The notes under the pieces: generated by a model
What the model was told of the DNA's origin: nothing
Databases searched by the model: none
Seen by the model: only the letters and a program-made list of their open reading frames with translations
Source of the DNA: SAR202 cluster bacterium
Lineage (GTDB): Bacteria; Chloroflexota; Dehalococcoidia; Lucifugimonadales; Lucifugimonadaceae
Reading direction: 5' to 3'
NCBI GenBank assembly: GCA_008373205.1
Contig: RQOS01000036.1
Location: 1 to 45,773 of the forward strand
Length of the DNA: 45,773 bases
Made by a program: the position numbers and the translations under genes
Shown here: positions 26,410-35,362 of the stretch, piece by piece
Numbering within the stretch: the stretch's first letter is position 1
Layout: the number at the start of each line of letters is the position of its first letter

Positions 26410-26410
26410 T

Positions 26411-27169
26411 ATGTCCGGTCATTCAAAATGGAGTACTATAAAACATAAAAAGGGTATTGCAGATGCCAAAAAAGGTGTTTTATTTACAAAACTCTCAAGA
26501 GAAATTACTGTTGCTGCTAAATCTGGAGACTCAGATCCTGAATTAAACTTTAGACTCAGATTAGCTATAGATAATGCTAAATCTCAAAATATGCCCAAAG
26601 ACAATATAGAAAGAGCCGTTGCTAAAGGCTCAGGTGGGGGTGCAGGTGGAGACAATTTTGAAGAAATAACATATGAAGGAATAGGACCTGGAGGCATAGG
26701 AATAATAATCCAAACCTTAACTGATAATAAAAACAGGTCTGCTGCAACGGTAAGGTCTACTATTACTAGAGCCGGTGGAACTTTTGCAACAACAGGTGCT
26801 GTTTCTTGGAATTTTGAACAAAAAGGTCAAATAGTTCTAAATATTTCTGAAGGTGACCCAGAAATGATTGCATTAGAAAGTATAGATCAAGGCGCTGAAG
26901 ATTTTGATGTTTTTGATAATACTGTTGAAATAACATGCGCTTTTTCAGATCTTTCAAATATACAAAAACAAATATCAGAAAATCAATCTGTTACTGTTGA
27001 AAAAGCTGAACTAGCTCTCGTTCCAAACTCTACTGTTTCTCTAGATAAAAATCAATCAAGCCAGACATTAAAACTTCTTGATGATCTAGAGGATCTAGAT
27101 GATGTACAAAAAGTTTTTACTAATGCTGATTTTAATGAAGAAGCATTAAGTTCTTACGCTGAGAAATAG
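26411..27169 (+). CDS. YebC/PmpR-family protein
   Basis: Protein of 252 residues with the invariant N-terminus MSGHSKWSTIKHKKGIADAK and the block AVAKGSGGGAGGDNFEEITYEG. The family includes DNA-binding regulators (PmpR) and translation factors that relieve ribosome stalling (YebC2, TACO1); the sequence alone does not settle which applies. The neighbours rpsP and khpA fit a translation-related role. The yebC-ruvCAB cluster common elsewhere is not present; an ABC exporter follows 6 bases later. Confidence 0.93.
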   Translation: MSGHSKWSTIKHKKGIADAKKGVLFTKLSREITVAAKSGDSDPELNFRLRLAIDNAKSQNMPKDNIERAVAKGSGGGAGGDNFEEITYEGIGPGGIGIIIQTLTDNKNRSAATVRSTITRAGGTFATTGAVSWNFEQKGQIVLNISEGDPEMIALESIDQGAEDFDVFDNTVEITCAFSDLSNIQKQISENQSVTVEKAELALVPNSTVSLDKNQSSQTLKLLDDLEDLDDVQKVFTNADFNEEALSSYAEK

Positions 27170-27175
27170 AAAAAG

Positions 27176-28057
27176 ATGAGTGCTGTAAATACAGTAGTAG
27201 TTAAAAATTTATCTAAATCTTATGGAAATTTTTTGGCTATCAACAAAATCAATTTTTCAGTAGAAAAAGGGACTATTCATGGATTACTAGGTGAGAATGG
27301 TGCCGGTAAAACTACAACAATGAGATGCCTACTGGGTCTTAGTTATTCTGATTATGGTGAAATGTACATTAATCAAGAAAAAATTTCTAAAAAAAATCAT
27401 AAAATAAGAAGAAATACATCTTATCTGGCCGGAGATTTTAGACCGTATGAAAATATTAAACCTATGGAATATTTCAAATATATTTTAAAATTAGAAAATA
27501 ATAAGTCTGATAGATATTTGGAATTATCCGAATTATTCAAACTAGATTTAAATAAAAAAATCAAAGAATTATCTAAAGGAAATAAACAAAAAGTAGGTAT
27601 TGTCCAAGCATTTATGAGAAACAGCGATATACTTATCCTAGATGAACCAACAAGTGGTTTAGATCCAAATTACCAAAGAGTGTTCAGAGAATTAATATTT
27701 TCTGAAAAGAAAGCTGGTAAAACTATCTTACTTTCTTCTCACGATCTTTTAGAAATTTCTAATTGCTGTGATTATGTAACGATAATTAAAGAAGGCAAAG
27801 TAATATCATCGCAAAGTAAAGAAGATTTGATAAAACAAACAATTAAAAAGATTTCTGTGAAATTTTCAAATCCACCTGATGAAAAAAGAATAAGTAGCAT
27901 CAAAGCTATAAATAACTTTGAAGTAAATGATGATCAAATAACTTTTTTCGTCTCAGGAGATATAAATGAATTTATAAAATTTATATCAGAATTTGAAATA
28001 CTTGAATTAGAAACTGAATCATCTAATCTAAGCCAAACACTTTTGGAGTATTTTTAA
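27176..28057 (+). CDS. ABC transporter ATP-binding protein (ABC-2 exporter)
   Basis: ATPase of 293 residues. Walker A GENGAGKTTT is at about 39-48, the signature LSKGNKQK at about 138-145, Walker B ILILDEPTSGLDP directly after, and the H-loop in LLSSHDL. The last 80 residues form an accessory domain as in drug or natural-product exporters (DrrA/CcmA-like). The next gene encodes its permease. The substrate is unknown. Confidence 0.9.
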   Translation: MSAVNTVVVKNLSKSYGNFLAINKINFSVEKGTIHGLLGENGAGKTTTMRCLLGLSYSDYGEMYINQEKISKKNHKIRRNTSYLAGDFRPYENIKPMEYFKYILKLENNKSDRYLELSELFKLDLNKKIKELSKGNKQKVGIVQAFMRNSDILILDEPTSGLDPNYQRVFRELIFSEKKAGKTILLSSHDLLEISNCCDYVTIIKEGKVISSQSKEDLIKQTIKKISVKFSNPPDEKRISSIKAINNFEVNDDQITFFVSGDINEFIKFISEFEILELETESSNLSQTLLEYF

Positions 28058-28058
28058 G

Positions 28059-28841
28059 TTGAACGTTTTACTTAATTCATTATCTAGAAACAAAAGAAAA
28101 TTACTTTCTTTTAGTTTAGCTTCTATTTTTTATGTTATTTTTTTGTTGTATGTTTGGACACTAATGGCAGATACTTTTTCTCAAGTTTTAGATCTTTTCC
28201 CTGACTCATTAAAAACAATTGCAGGTTTTGGAGATGATTTGTCTACCGCTGGGTTTCTAAATGGAGAATTTATGCACCTTATAGGTCCATTAATTATGGG
28301 AGCTTTTGCCATTACAATAGGGGCTACAATTCTTGCATCAGAAGAAGAAAATAAAACTATAGATCAATTCTTAGCGTTATCAATCTCAAGAAGTAGATAT
28401 TACACTGAAAAATACCTATCTTTAACTATATTAATACTTTCTTTAGCTTTTATATTTTCATTAACTCTTTTCATATCAAATTTTATATATGATATAAACC
28501 TAAATTTTTCTAATATTTTTTATTCTGGATTATGTTTATTTATATACGGTACAACGGTTGGTTCAATAACATTTTTTTCAGGTGCTATATTTGCGAAAGT
28601 TTCTCAATCAGCAGGAATAGGTGGAGGAATTGCGATAATAGGTTATGTATTTGATTCAGTTTATAAAACAGTTAGCTCTTTAGGATACTTAAAATACTTA
28701 TCATTACACTACTACTATAATGATAATGGTGTAATTCTAAATGGTTTTGACTTTATTCATTTAATTGTAATGCTGTCTATTACTTTTTCCTGTTATTTAT
28801 TTGGACTCTATATTTTTAATAAAAGAGACATTAAGTCTTAG
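28059..28841 (+). CDS. ABC-2 family permease
   Basis: Membrane protein of 260 residues with about six hydrophobic segments and a short cytoplasmic N-terminus (NVLLNSLSRNKRKLL). The block ILASEEENKTIDQFLALSISR in the first cytoplasmic loop is the usual ABC-2 permease motif. The start is TTG at 28059, 1 base after the ATPase stop; the residue pattern leaves no better start. It should form the channel for the ATPase at 27176. Substrate unknown. Confidence 0.85.
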   Translation: MNVLLNSLSRNKRKLLSFSLASIFYVIFLLYVWTLMADTFSQVLDLFPDSLKTIAGFGDDLSTAGFLNGEFMHLIGPLIMGAFAITIGATILASEEENKTIDQFLALSISRSRYYTEKYLSLTILILSLAFIFSLTLFISNFIYDINLNFSNIFYSGLCLFIYGTTVGSITFFSGAIFAKVSQSAGIGGGIAIIGYVFDSVYKTVSSLGYLKYLSLHYYYNDNGVILNGFDFIHLIVMLSITFSCYLFGLYIFNKRDIKS

Positions 28842-28895
28842 TTGGTGCTTGCATTAGATTTTTAATAGAATGAATAAAAAACTATAAGAGATTTA

Positions 28896-29858
28896 ATGAC
28901 TATAGAGAATATTTTAATTTATTTGTTCGCATCAACAATATTATTTTTAATTATTTTTTTTAACGCAAGAATAAGAAAAAATAACAAGAATTACAAATCT
29001 ATAATTTTTAATCTTGAAAAAAAGAACTTAATTCAAATTGAAAATCAAAGAGTTCTTGATTCAATAAATTTATTATTTGAAAACAATAATGATCCGCGTC
29101 AAAATTTATGTAATTCAATTAGAATTGCTAGTGATAGTAATACAGTTATATTATCTGAAATGAATACTCAAAATGGTTCATTTCAGGTTACAAATTTTTC
29201 TAGTAGCAGTTCGATTGATATAAGTAATTTTTCTCCTGAATATGATGAAGATAAAACATTAGCGATTATTACAGGTATTGAAGGAACATCAAAAGTTTTA
29301 GATTACGATCAAAATAAAATATTTCCTGGATGGTTTGATGAGTTTGATTATAAGCAAATTATCTCTATACCTATAATTAAAGGATTTCAAACATATGGAT
29401 GCATATATATATTTTTTTCAGAAAAGAACGAAGGTAAAATACTTGAAAAAAAACTAAATCACTCAAATATAATAACAAAGATATTTCAAAATTTATTTAA
29501 AGAAAATAATCAAGTCCCTGATGAGAAAAAAGCTCCAGAAGAAATTGTTGCCAAAAATAATGTCATACCAATAATATATGATGATAATTTACAGACTATT
29601 AGATTCGAAAATAGTGAGATTTCATTATCAAACTCAGAATATCTTATCCTAAAAAATTTAATTGGTAAAAATGGTGAATTATTACCTTATGAAGATATTG
29701 AAAAAATACTTTGGCCAAATAATGATGGAGTCAATAAGTCTGCAATGAGATTACATATCCATAGATTAAGAGAAAAAACTAATACTATAACAAATCATAT
29801 AGATTTCATAAAAACAGTAAGAGGCAAAGGAATTTTTATAGATTCAAGCTTATTTTAA
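28896..29858 (+). CDS. Membrane-anchored GAF-like and winged-helix transcription regulator
   Basis: Protein of 320 residues with an unusual layout. Residues 4-24 (ENILIYLFASTILFLIIFF) form one transmembrane segment followed by positive residues (NARIRKNNK), so the rest is cytoplasmic. Residues about 40-205 look like a GAF-type sensor domain. Residues about 228-318 form an OmpR/PhoB-type winged helix: an N-terminal beta element, ISLSNSEYLILKNLI, then MRLHIHRLREK and TVRGKGIFI. No receiver domain is present. It may sense a small molecule or redox state near the membrane and act on DNA while tethered. Target unknown; the ABC exporter upstream is a candidate. The stop overlaps the convergent aminotransferase. 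Confidence 0.72.
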   Translation: MTIENILIYLFASTILFLIIFFNARIRKNNKNYKSIIFNLEKKNLIQIENQRVLDSINLLFENNNDPRQNLCNSIRIASDSNTVILSEMNTQNGSFQVTNFSSSSSIDISNFSPEYDEDKTLAIITGIEGTSKVLDYDQNKIFPGWFDEFDYKQIISIPIIKGFQTYGCIYIFFSEKNEGKILEKKLNHSNIITKIFQNLFKENNQVPDEKKAPEEIVAKNNVIPIIYDDNLQTIRFENSEISLSNSEYLILKNLIGKNGELLPYEDIEKILWPNNDGVNKSAMRLHIHRLREKTNTITNHIDFIKTVRGKGIFIDSSLF

Positions 29859-31016
29859 GTCTTTGATCATTTGAGATAATCTATCTATAGATTTTGAAAG
29901 ATTTTCTTCAGAATTTGCAAAGGAAATTCTAATATAATCATCTCCATATTCTCCAAATGCTGTGCCTGAAAGTAATGCTACACCATATTTGTTTAAAGCA
30001 ATTTCAGCAAAATCTGAACTTGATAGCCCAGTATTAGAAATATTAGGGAATGCATAAAATGCACCTAATGGAGTACGACAATTTATTCCATCAATAGAAT
30101 TTAATCCATCCACTACTATTTTTCTTCTTATCTTAAATTTTTCCATCATATTTATAGTAAAATCTTTAGGTCCCTCTAAAGCTGCTATTGCAGCCATTTG
30201 ACTGAAGACTGATGTGCAAGAAACAGAGTTTGTCATTAATTTTGTAACATCTTCAATCATAAATTCAGGGAATATGCCATAGCCTAATCTCCAACCAGTC
30301 ATTGCATAGCTTTTAGAAAAACCATCCAAAATGATAGTTCTTTCTTTCATTCCATCGAATTTAGTTATAGAGTAATGTTCTCCTTCATAGTACATATCTT
30401 TGTAAATTTCATCTGATAGTACAATAATGTCATTTTCAACAGCTATTTTTGCTATTTCTTCTAAGTCTTCTACACTAGTAACTGATCCACATGGATTATT
30501 AGGACTATTAATAATCATCATTTTTGTTTTGCTAGTTATTAATTTTTTTAGATCATCAATATTTGCATTGAAATTTTTACTTTCCTCTAATTTCATTGGG
30601 ACAGGAGTACCACCTGCATAATTGATCATAGATTCGTAAATAGGGAAACCAGGGTTTGGATATATTACTTCATCTCCTTTTTCAATTAAGGCTAAAATAG
30701 AGAAAAACATAACTGGCTTACCACCAGGAGTAACTATAACTCTTTCTGGTGAAATAGAATAGCCATTAAATTCTCCCTGGTGAATAGCAATTGCTTCTCT
30801 AAGCTCTTGTTGACCTGCAGACGGTCCATAATGGGTAAAACCATCGTCTAAAGCTTTTTTTGCTGCTTGAATCACATGATCAGGACTATCAAAATCAGGT
30901 TCACCTATTTCTAGATGAACAATATCTTTCCCTTGTGCCTCTAGCTTTTTAGCTTTTGCAAGAGTTTCAAAAGCAGTTTCTGTTCCTAGTCTTTGTTGTC
31001 TTGTAGATAATTGCAT
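29850..31016 (-). CDS. Class I/II pyridoxal phosphate aminotransferase
   Basis: Aminotransferase of 388 residues, fold type I. ETAFETLAKAKKLEAQGKDIVHLEIGEPDF near the N-terminus, the substrate-binding NSPNNPCG (about 170-177), the SDEIY block and the PLP-lysine motif DGFSKSYAMTGWRLGYG (lysine about 236) are clear. The conserved C-terminal arginine lies in DDYIRISFANSEENL. It belongs to the aspartate/aromatic (class I, group gamma) transaminases; the exact substrate, aspartate or others, is not settled. Confidence 0.9.
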   Translation of the reverse strand: MQLSTRQQRLGTETAFETLAKAKKLEAQGKDIVHLEIGEPDFDSPDHVIQAAKKALDDGFTHYGPSAGQQELREAIAIHQGEFNGYSISPERVIVTPGGKPVMFFSILALIEKGDEVIYPNPGFPIYESMINYAGGTPVPMKLEESKNFNANIDDLKKLITSKTKMMIINSPNNPCGSVTSVEDLEEIAKIAVENDIIVLSDEIYKDMYYEGEHYSITKFDGMKERTIILDGFSKSYAMTGWRLGYGIFPEFMIEDVTKLMTNSVSCTSVFSQMAAIAALEGPKDFTINMMEKFKIRRKIVVDGLNSIDGINCRTPLGAFYAFPNISNTGLSSSDFAEIALNKYGVALLSGTAFGEYGDDYIRISFANSEENLSKSIDRLSQMIKDLK

Positions 31017-31120
31017 TTTTGATATTAGAAATTTCTTAATATTACTTATAATTATAAAATCTTAATTAAAAAGAAATTAAAGTAAATAGTAAACAAAGTA
31101 ATTAGTAAATATTTTAAAAA

Positions 31121-31897
31121 ATGACGCAATATAAAACTAACTATAAAAATTGGGCAAATTGGTATGATTTAGTTTATGAAATAATCAAACCCAAAGACTT
31201 AATTCTATATAAATCATTAATTAATAATCAAACCAGAGATGTTCTAGAAATGGGAATTGGTACAGGTAGGATATTTAAATCATTTTTTCAAAATAAAATA
31301 AATTGGACAGGAGTTGACGATTCTGAAGAGATGATAAATTTATGTAAAGAAAAAATAGAACCTCTTCAGCCTCTTAAAGGAAAACTAAAATTAATAAATG
31401 AAGATATGACAAAATTAGATATAAGAATTGATGACAAATCAATTCATAACTCTAAGTTTGACTTAGTAATTTATCCTTCAAATGCATTAATGAGTGTAGG
31501 TAACATTAATCAACAAAAAGATGCTTTATGTTCCGGATTAAAGCATCTTAGAGATGATGGAATATTATTGTTTGATCTTCATAACCCTAATAACTATGAA
31601 ATTAAGAATGAATTTCAATTAATGGGATCTTCTAAGATAAATAATATTAATCATGAAATTTTTGGTAGAAGTGAGGTAGATTTTACAAATAAACTACACA
31701 CAAACTTTCAAAAAATAATTATAAATTCTGATGAGGTAATTGAACTTAAATCTTATGATAATTTTCTCTATATTGAAGATGTGATTTCCATTTGTGATGA
31801 GCTTCATATAGAAATATTAAACATGTTTGGAGGATATAATAAAGAAAAGATATCAGATAATTCTGAAGAAATAATTTTCATCTGTAAAAAGAAATAA
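31121..31897 (+). CDS. Class I SAM-dependent methyltransferase
   Basis: Protein of 258 residues. Motif I is DVLEMGIGTGRIFKSF (about 36-51) with an acidic residue ending the next strand (WTGVDDSEEMI), and motif II-like FDLVIYPSNALMSVG follows at about 116. The C-terminal part is poorly conserved. It probably methylates a small molecule, but the substrate is unknown. The stop lies 1 base before uvrB, so the two are cotranscribed. No ribosome binding site precedes the ATG. Confidence 0.78.
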   Translation: MTQYKTNYKNWANWYDLVYEIIKPKDLILYKSLINNQTRDVLEMGIGTGRIFKSFFQNKINWTGVDDSEEMINLCKEKIEPLQPLKGKLKLINEDMTKLDIRIDDKSIHNSKFDLVIYPSNALMSVGNINQQKDALCSGLKHLRDDGILLFDLHNPNNYEIKNEFQLMGSSKINNINHEIFGRSEVDFTNKLHTNFQKIIINSDEVIELKSYDNFLYIEDVISICDELHIEILNMFGGYNKEKISDNSEEIIFICKKK

Positions 31898-31898
31898 A

Positions 31899-33881
31899 AT
31901 GGAAAATCAGATCCCATTCAAAATAATTTCTCCATTCAATCATACCGGAGACCAGCCTAACGCAATAAAAAAAATGGTCCAAGGATTAGATGACGGACTA
32001 AGATTTCAAACATTATTAGGAGTTACAGGCTCTGGTAAAACCTTTACTATGGCAGGCATAATAGAAAAGGTTCAAAAACCAACATTAGTTATAGCTCATA
32101 ATAAAACTCTGGCAGCTCAATTAGCTAGTGAACTACAAGAATTTTTTCCAAATAACTCTGTTCAATATTTTGTTTCTTATTATGATTATTATCAACCAGA
32201 AGCATATATACCAAGAACAGATACTTACATAGAGAAAGAATCCGATATAAACGATGAAATAGATAGGCTCAGACATGCTTCTACTAGATCTATATTAACT
32301 AGAAACGATACGATTATTGTTGCTTCAGTTTCTTGCATATATGGACTAGGATCTCCCCATGAATATAAATCAATTTCACAAGAAATAAAAATTGGAGATT
32401 CAATAGATTCTTCTGAATTATCACGAAAGCTTATTTCTATGTATTTCAACAGAGATGACTATGAAAATCATAGAGGCTCTTTCTCTATAAAAGGAGATAC
32501 TATGGAAATCATTCCCTCATATGAAGAATTTTCAATAAAGATTGAATTTTTTGGAGATATAATAGATAAAATTTCAGAAGTAGACATATTAACAAAAAAT
32601 AAAATAAGAGATCTTACAGAAGTTTCAATCTATCCTAGTAAACACTTTGTTACTCCTGAAGAAAGTCTTTCTGACGCACTTTATGATATTCAAGATGAAT
32701 TAGAAAAAAGAATTTCTCATTTTGAAAATCATGGGAAGTTACTTGAAGCTCAAAGAATCAAAGAAAGAACAAACTATGATTTAGAAATGTTAAGAGAAAC
32801 AGGTTCTTGCCCAGGAGTAGAAAATTACTCGCTACATTTAGGTAGAAGAAAAATAGGAAGTCCACCATGGACTCTTTTAGATTATTTCAACGATAACTAT
32901 CTGATTTTTATCGATGAATCTCACATAACAGTGCCTCAAATCAATGGAATGTATAAAGGAGATCAATCTAGGAAAGGAACTTTGGTTGAACATGGCTTTA
33001 GGCTTCCTTCTGCCAAAGACAACAGACCTTTATCTTTTGATGAATTTGAAAATCGTATACCTCAAACTATTTTTGTTTCAGCTACTCCAGGGAAATATGA
33101 AGAATTAAACCAACAAGATCATGTTGAGCAAATAATTAGACCCACTGGATTATTAGATCCTAAAATAATCCTTGAACCCACAAAAAATCAAATAGACAAT
33201 CTTATTTCTAGAATTCAAGAAAATGTTGAAAATGGTCAAAGAACTCTTGTTACTACCCTCACAAAAAAAATGTCTGAAGAATTATCTGAATATATGAGAG
33301 AGTTAGGAATAAAGGTTCACTACCTACATTCTGAAATAGATACTATTGAAAGAATAGAAATATTAAGAGATCTTAGATTGGGCACTTATGATGTTGTCGT
33401 AGGAATAAATCTTCTTAGAGAAGGACTAGACCTTCCTGAAGTTTCTCTTGTTGCAATATTAGATGCTGATAAGGAAGGCTATCTGCGATCGTCAACATCT
33501 TTAATTCAAACGATTGGAAGAGCAGCAAGGCATGAAGAAGGAAGAGTTGTAATGTATGCGGACAATATTACAAAATCTATGAAGACGGCTATAGATGAAA
33601 CTAATCGACGAAGGGAGATTCAAGAACAACATAATATCAAGAATAATATAGTCCCTACCACTATTGTTAAGGAAGTAAGAGATATTACAGAGAAACTTAA
33701 AGAAAGTAACTCTTATGATGAAGAAAAAGAAACTAAAATAGAAAATATTTCAGATAAAAATATTTATAAACTTATAAAAGATTTAGAAAAAGAGATGAAA
33801 AATTCAGCAAAAGTTTTAGAATTTGAAAAAGCAGCTTTAATCAGAGACCAAATATCTGAATTAAGAAAAAATTTACAATAA
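31899..33881 (+). CDS. uvrB: Excinuclease ABC subunit B
   Basis: DNA repair helicase-like protein of 660 residues that loads onto damage with UvrA and recruits UvrC. Walker A GVTGSGKT is at 41-48; the beta-hairpin YYDYYQPEAYIP at about 92-103 clamps the DNA; FIDESHITVPQ, TLTKKMSEELSEYM and QTIGRAAR are helicase motifs. The UVR domain at the C-terminus (about 622-657, with VLEFEKAALIRDQI) binds UvrC. uvrA and uvrC are not in the window. Confidence 0.97.
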   Translation: MENQIPFKIISPFNHTGDQPNAIKKMVQGLDDGLRFQTLLGVTGSGKTFTMAGIIEKVQKPTLVIAHNKTLAAQLASELQEFFPNNSVQYFVSYYDYYQPEAYIPRTDTYIEKESDINDEIDRLRHASTRSILTRNDTIIVASVSCIYGLGSPHEYKSISQEIKIGDSIDSSELSRKLISMYFNRDDYENHRGSFSIKGDTMEIIPSYEEFSIKIEFFGDIIDKISEVDILTKNKIRDLTEVSIYPSKHFVTPEESLSDALYDIQDELEKRISHFENHGKLLEAQRIKERTNYDLEMLRETGSCPGVENYSLHLGRRKIGSPPWTLLDYFNDNYLIFIDESHITVPQINGMYKGDQSRKGTLVEHGFRLPSAKDNRPLSFDEFENRIPQTIFVSATPGKYEELNQQDHVEQIIRPTGLLDPKIILEPTKNQIDNLISRIQENVENGQRTLVTTLTKKMSEELSEYMRELGIKVHYLHSEIDTIERIEILRDLRLGTYDVVVGINLLREGLDLPEVSLVAILDADKEGYLRSSTSLIQTIGRAARHEEGRVVMYADNITKSMKTAIDETNRRREIQEQHNIKNNIVPTTIVKEVRDITEKLKESNSYDEEKETKIENISDKNIYKLIKDLEKEMKNSAKVLEFEKAALIRDQISELRKNLQ

Positions 33882-33899
33882 AGTAGCAAAGGGGAAACT

Positions 33900-34193
33900 A
33901 TGTACGCACACTTAAGAATCTATACTGTAAATAAAGGGATGATGGATGAATGGGTAAAACTATTCAATGAAAAGCTAATTCCTCTTTTGATAGAAGCTGA
34001 TATAAAAGTAGAATCTTCATGGGTTAATGAAGAAAAATCTCAATTTATTTGGATTAGATCTTATGGTAATTCTTTAGATGATATTGAAAAGAAAGAAGAA
34101 AAATTCTATGGTTCTGATTGGTGGATAAAAAATGTTGATATGGTAAGAAGTCATCTTGCACATAGAGAGATATTAACTATAGAATCCAATTAA
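33900..34193 (+). CDS. NIPSNAP-like small protein
   Basis: Protein of 97 residues: MYAHLRIYTVNKGMMDEWVKLF, EADIKVESSWVNEEKSQFIWIRSY and the FYGSDWW segment match the dimeric alpha/beta-barrel NIPSNAP fold. A GGGGAAA ribosome binding site stands 4 bases before the ATG. The family has no settled enzymatic role; members are often found near oxidoreductases. It sits between uvrB and the MIP18-family gene. Confidence 0.72.
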   Translation: MYAHLRIYTVNKGMMDEWVKLFNEKLIPLLIEADIKVESSWVNEEKSQFIWIRSYGNSLDDIEKKEEKFYGSDWWIKNVDMVRSHLAHREILTIESN

Positions 34194-34239
34194 TATATAA
34201 TAATTACTACAACAAAAAAAATTAAAAAATAATATAACC

Positions 34240-34545
34240 ATGGAAGTATTAAATAAAGATTCAATAATAGATGCATTAAAAGATGTTTATGATCCTGAAA
34301 TACCAGTTAATGTGGTTGATTTAGGGTTAATTTATAACGTCGAAGTAGAAGACAATGAAGTTCATGTTGAAATGACTTTAACAGCTCAAGGTTGTGGAAT
34401 GGGCCCTTATATTGCTCAACAAGCAGAGTGGCGAATAGCAGAAATTGAAGAAGTTGAAGATGTTGTTGTTGATTTAGTTTTTGAACCTCAATGGACTCCT
34501 GAATTGATTACCGAAGATGGTAAAAGGCTTCTAGGAATAGACTAA
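34240..34545 (+). CDS. MIP18/SufT-family (DUF59) iron-sulfur maturation protein
   Basis: Protein of 101 residues. KDVYDPEIPVNVVDLGLIYNV (about 14-34) is the family signature, and C48, in TLTAQGCGMGPYI, is the conserved cysteine. Relatives (SufT, PaaD, human CIAO2) take part in loading Fe-S clusters on target proteins. The C-terminal block FEPQWTPELITEDGKRLLGI is typical of the SufT branch. It starts after a spacer of 46 bases and is followed immediately by the Mrp-type ATPase, which in other bacteria can be fused to a MIP18 domain. Confidence 0.88.
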   Translation: MEVLNKDSIIDALKDVYDPEIPVNVVDLGLIYNVEVEDNEVHVEMTLTAQGCGMGPYIAQQAEWRIAEIEEVEDVVVDLVFEPQWTPELITEDGKRLLGID

Positions 34546-35358
34546 ATGGCTGAACCAAGAAAGCTAACTCCCGCTGAAGAGGCTCGTCTTGCTCAAGTCA
34601 GAGATCAATTTAAGCAAAAGCAAGCAATTAGTAACTCATTAAATTCCATTAAATATAGAATTGGCGTGTATTCAGGTAAAGGCGGAGTAGGTAAAACTAC
34701 AGTAACGACAAATCTAGCCCTAACTTTAGCTAAACATGGAAGAAAAGTAGCAATATTAGATTGTGATATTGATTGTCCAAATGTAACTCGTGTACTAAGG
34801 ATTTCTGAAAGACCAGGCGCAGACAATGAAGGTAAAATGATACCTCCTTCAAAGCATGGTGTTTCGGTTATGTCTATGGGCTTTTTTCAAGAGAATGAAG
34901 ATGAAGCTATAGTCTGGCGAGGCCCAATGATTCATAATGCTATAAACCAATTTATATCTAAAACTAATTGGGGAGATATAGATTATCTTATATGTGATTT
35001 ACCCCCAGGTACATCAGACGCCCCATTAACAGTTATGCAAACTTTAAATCTTGATGGATTTATAGTTGTTTCAACCCCCCAAGAATTAGCTGCTCTTGAC
35101 GCTAAAAGGTCAATTAATATGATAAAAAAACTTAATTTAAAAGTTTTTGGTGTAGTAGAAAATATGACTGGTGGAATTTTTGGAAAAGGTGCTGCGATAG
35201 AAATGGCCGAAGAACTTGAACTCCCTGTACTTAGTGAAATTTCATTGCTTAGTGATTATTCAGATAGTTTTGACCCAGTTGTTCATACCAATGATACATC
35301 TGAAAAAGAATTTGAAAGATTAATGAAAAATCTAGATTCTATAACTTCTCAGTTATAG
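34546..35358 (+). CDS. Mrp/ApbC-type P-loop ATPase lacking the CxxC motif
   Basis: ATPase of 270 residues. The deviant Walker A GKGGVGKT is at 44-51; DCDIDCPNV, DYLICDLPPGTSDAP and STPQELAALDAKRSINM follow the Mrp/NBP35 order, a family that carries Fe-S clusters to targets. The CPxC-type pair normally found after VVENMS is absent: the segment reads VVENMTGGIFGKGAAIEMAEE. Cluster binding between monomers in the usual way is therefore doubtful. It starts directly after the MIP18-family stop, so the two probably act together. Confidence 0.88.
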   Translation: MAEPRKLTPAEEARLAQVRDQFKQKQAISNSLNSIKYRIGVYSGKGGVGKTTVTTNLALTLAKHGRKVAILDCDIDCPNVTRVLRISERPGADNEGKMIPPSKHGVSVMSMGFFQENEDEAIVWRGPMIHNAINQFISKTNWGDIDYLICDLPPGTSDAPLTVMQTLNLDGFIVVSTPQELAALDAKRSINMIKKLNLKVFGVVENMTGGIFGKGAAIEMAEELELPVLSEISLLSDYSDSFDPVVHTNDTSEKEFERLMKNLDSITSQL

Positions 35359-35362
35359 ATAT

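Noticed and set aside
31017-31120. A small RNA or tRNA in the 104-base gap between the aminotransferase and the methyltransferase
   Set aside because: The gap is almost pure A and T with no cloverleaf, T-loop sequence or stable stem; it most likely holds only promoters for the two divergent genes.
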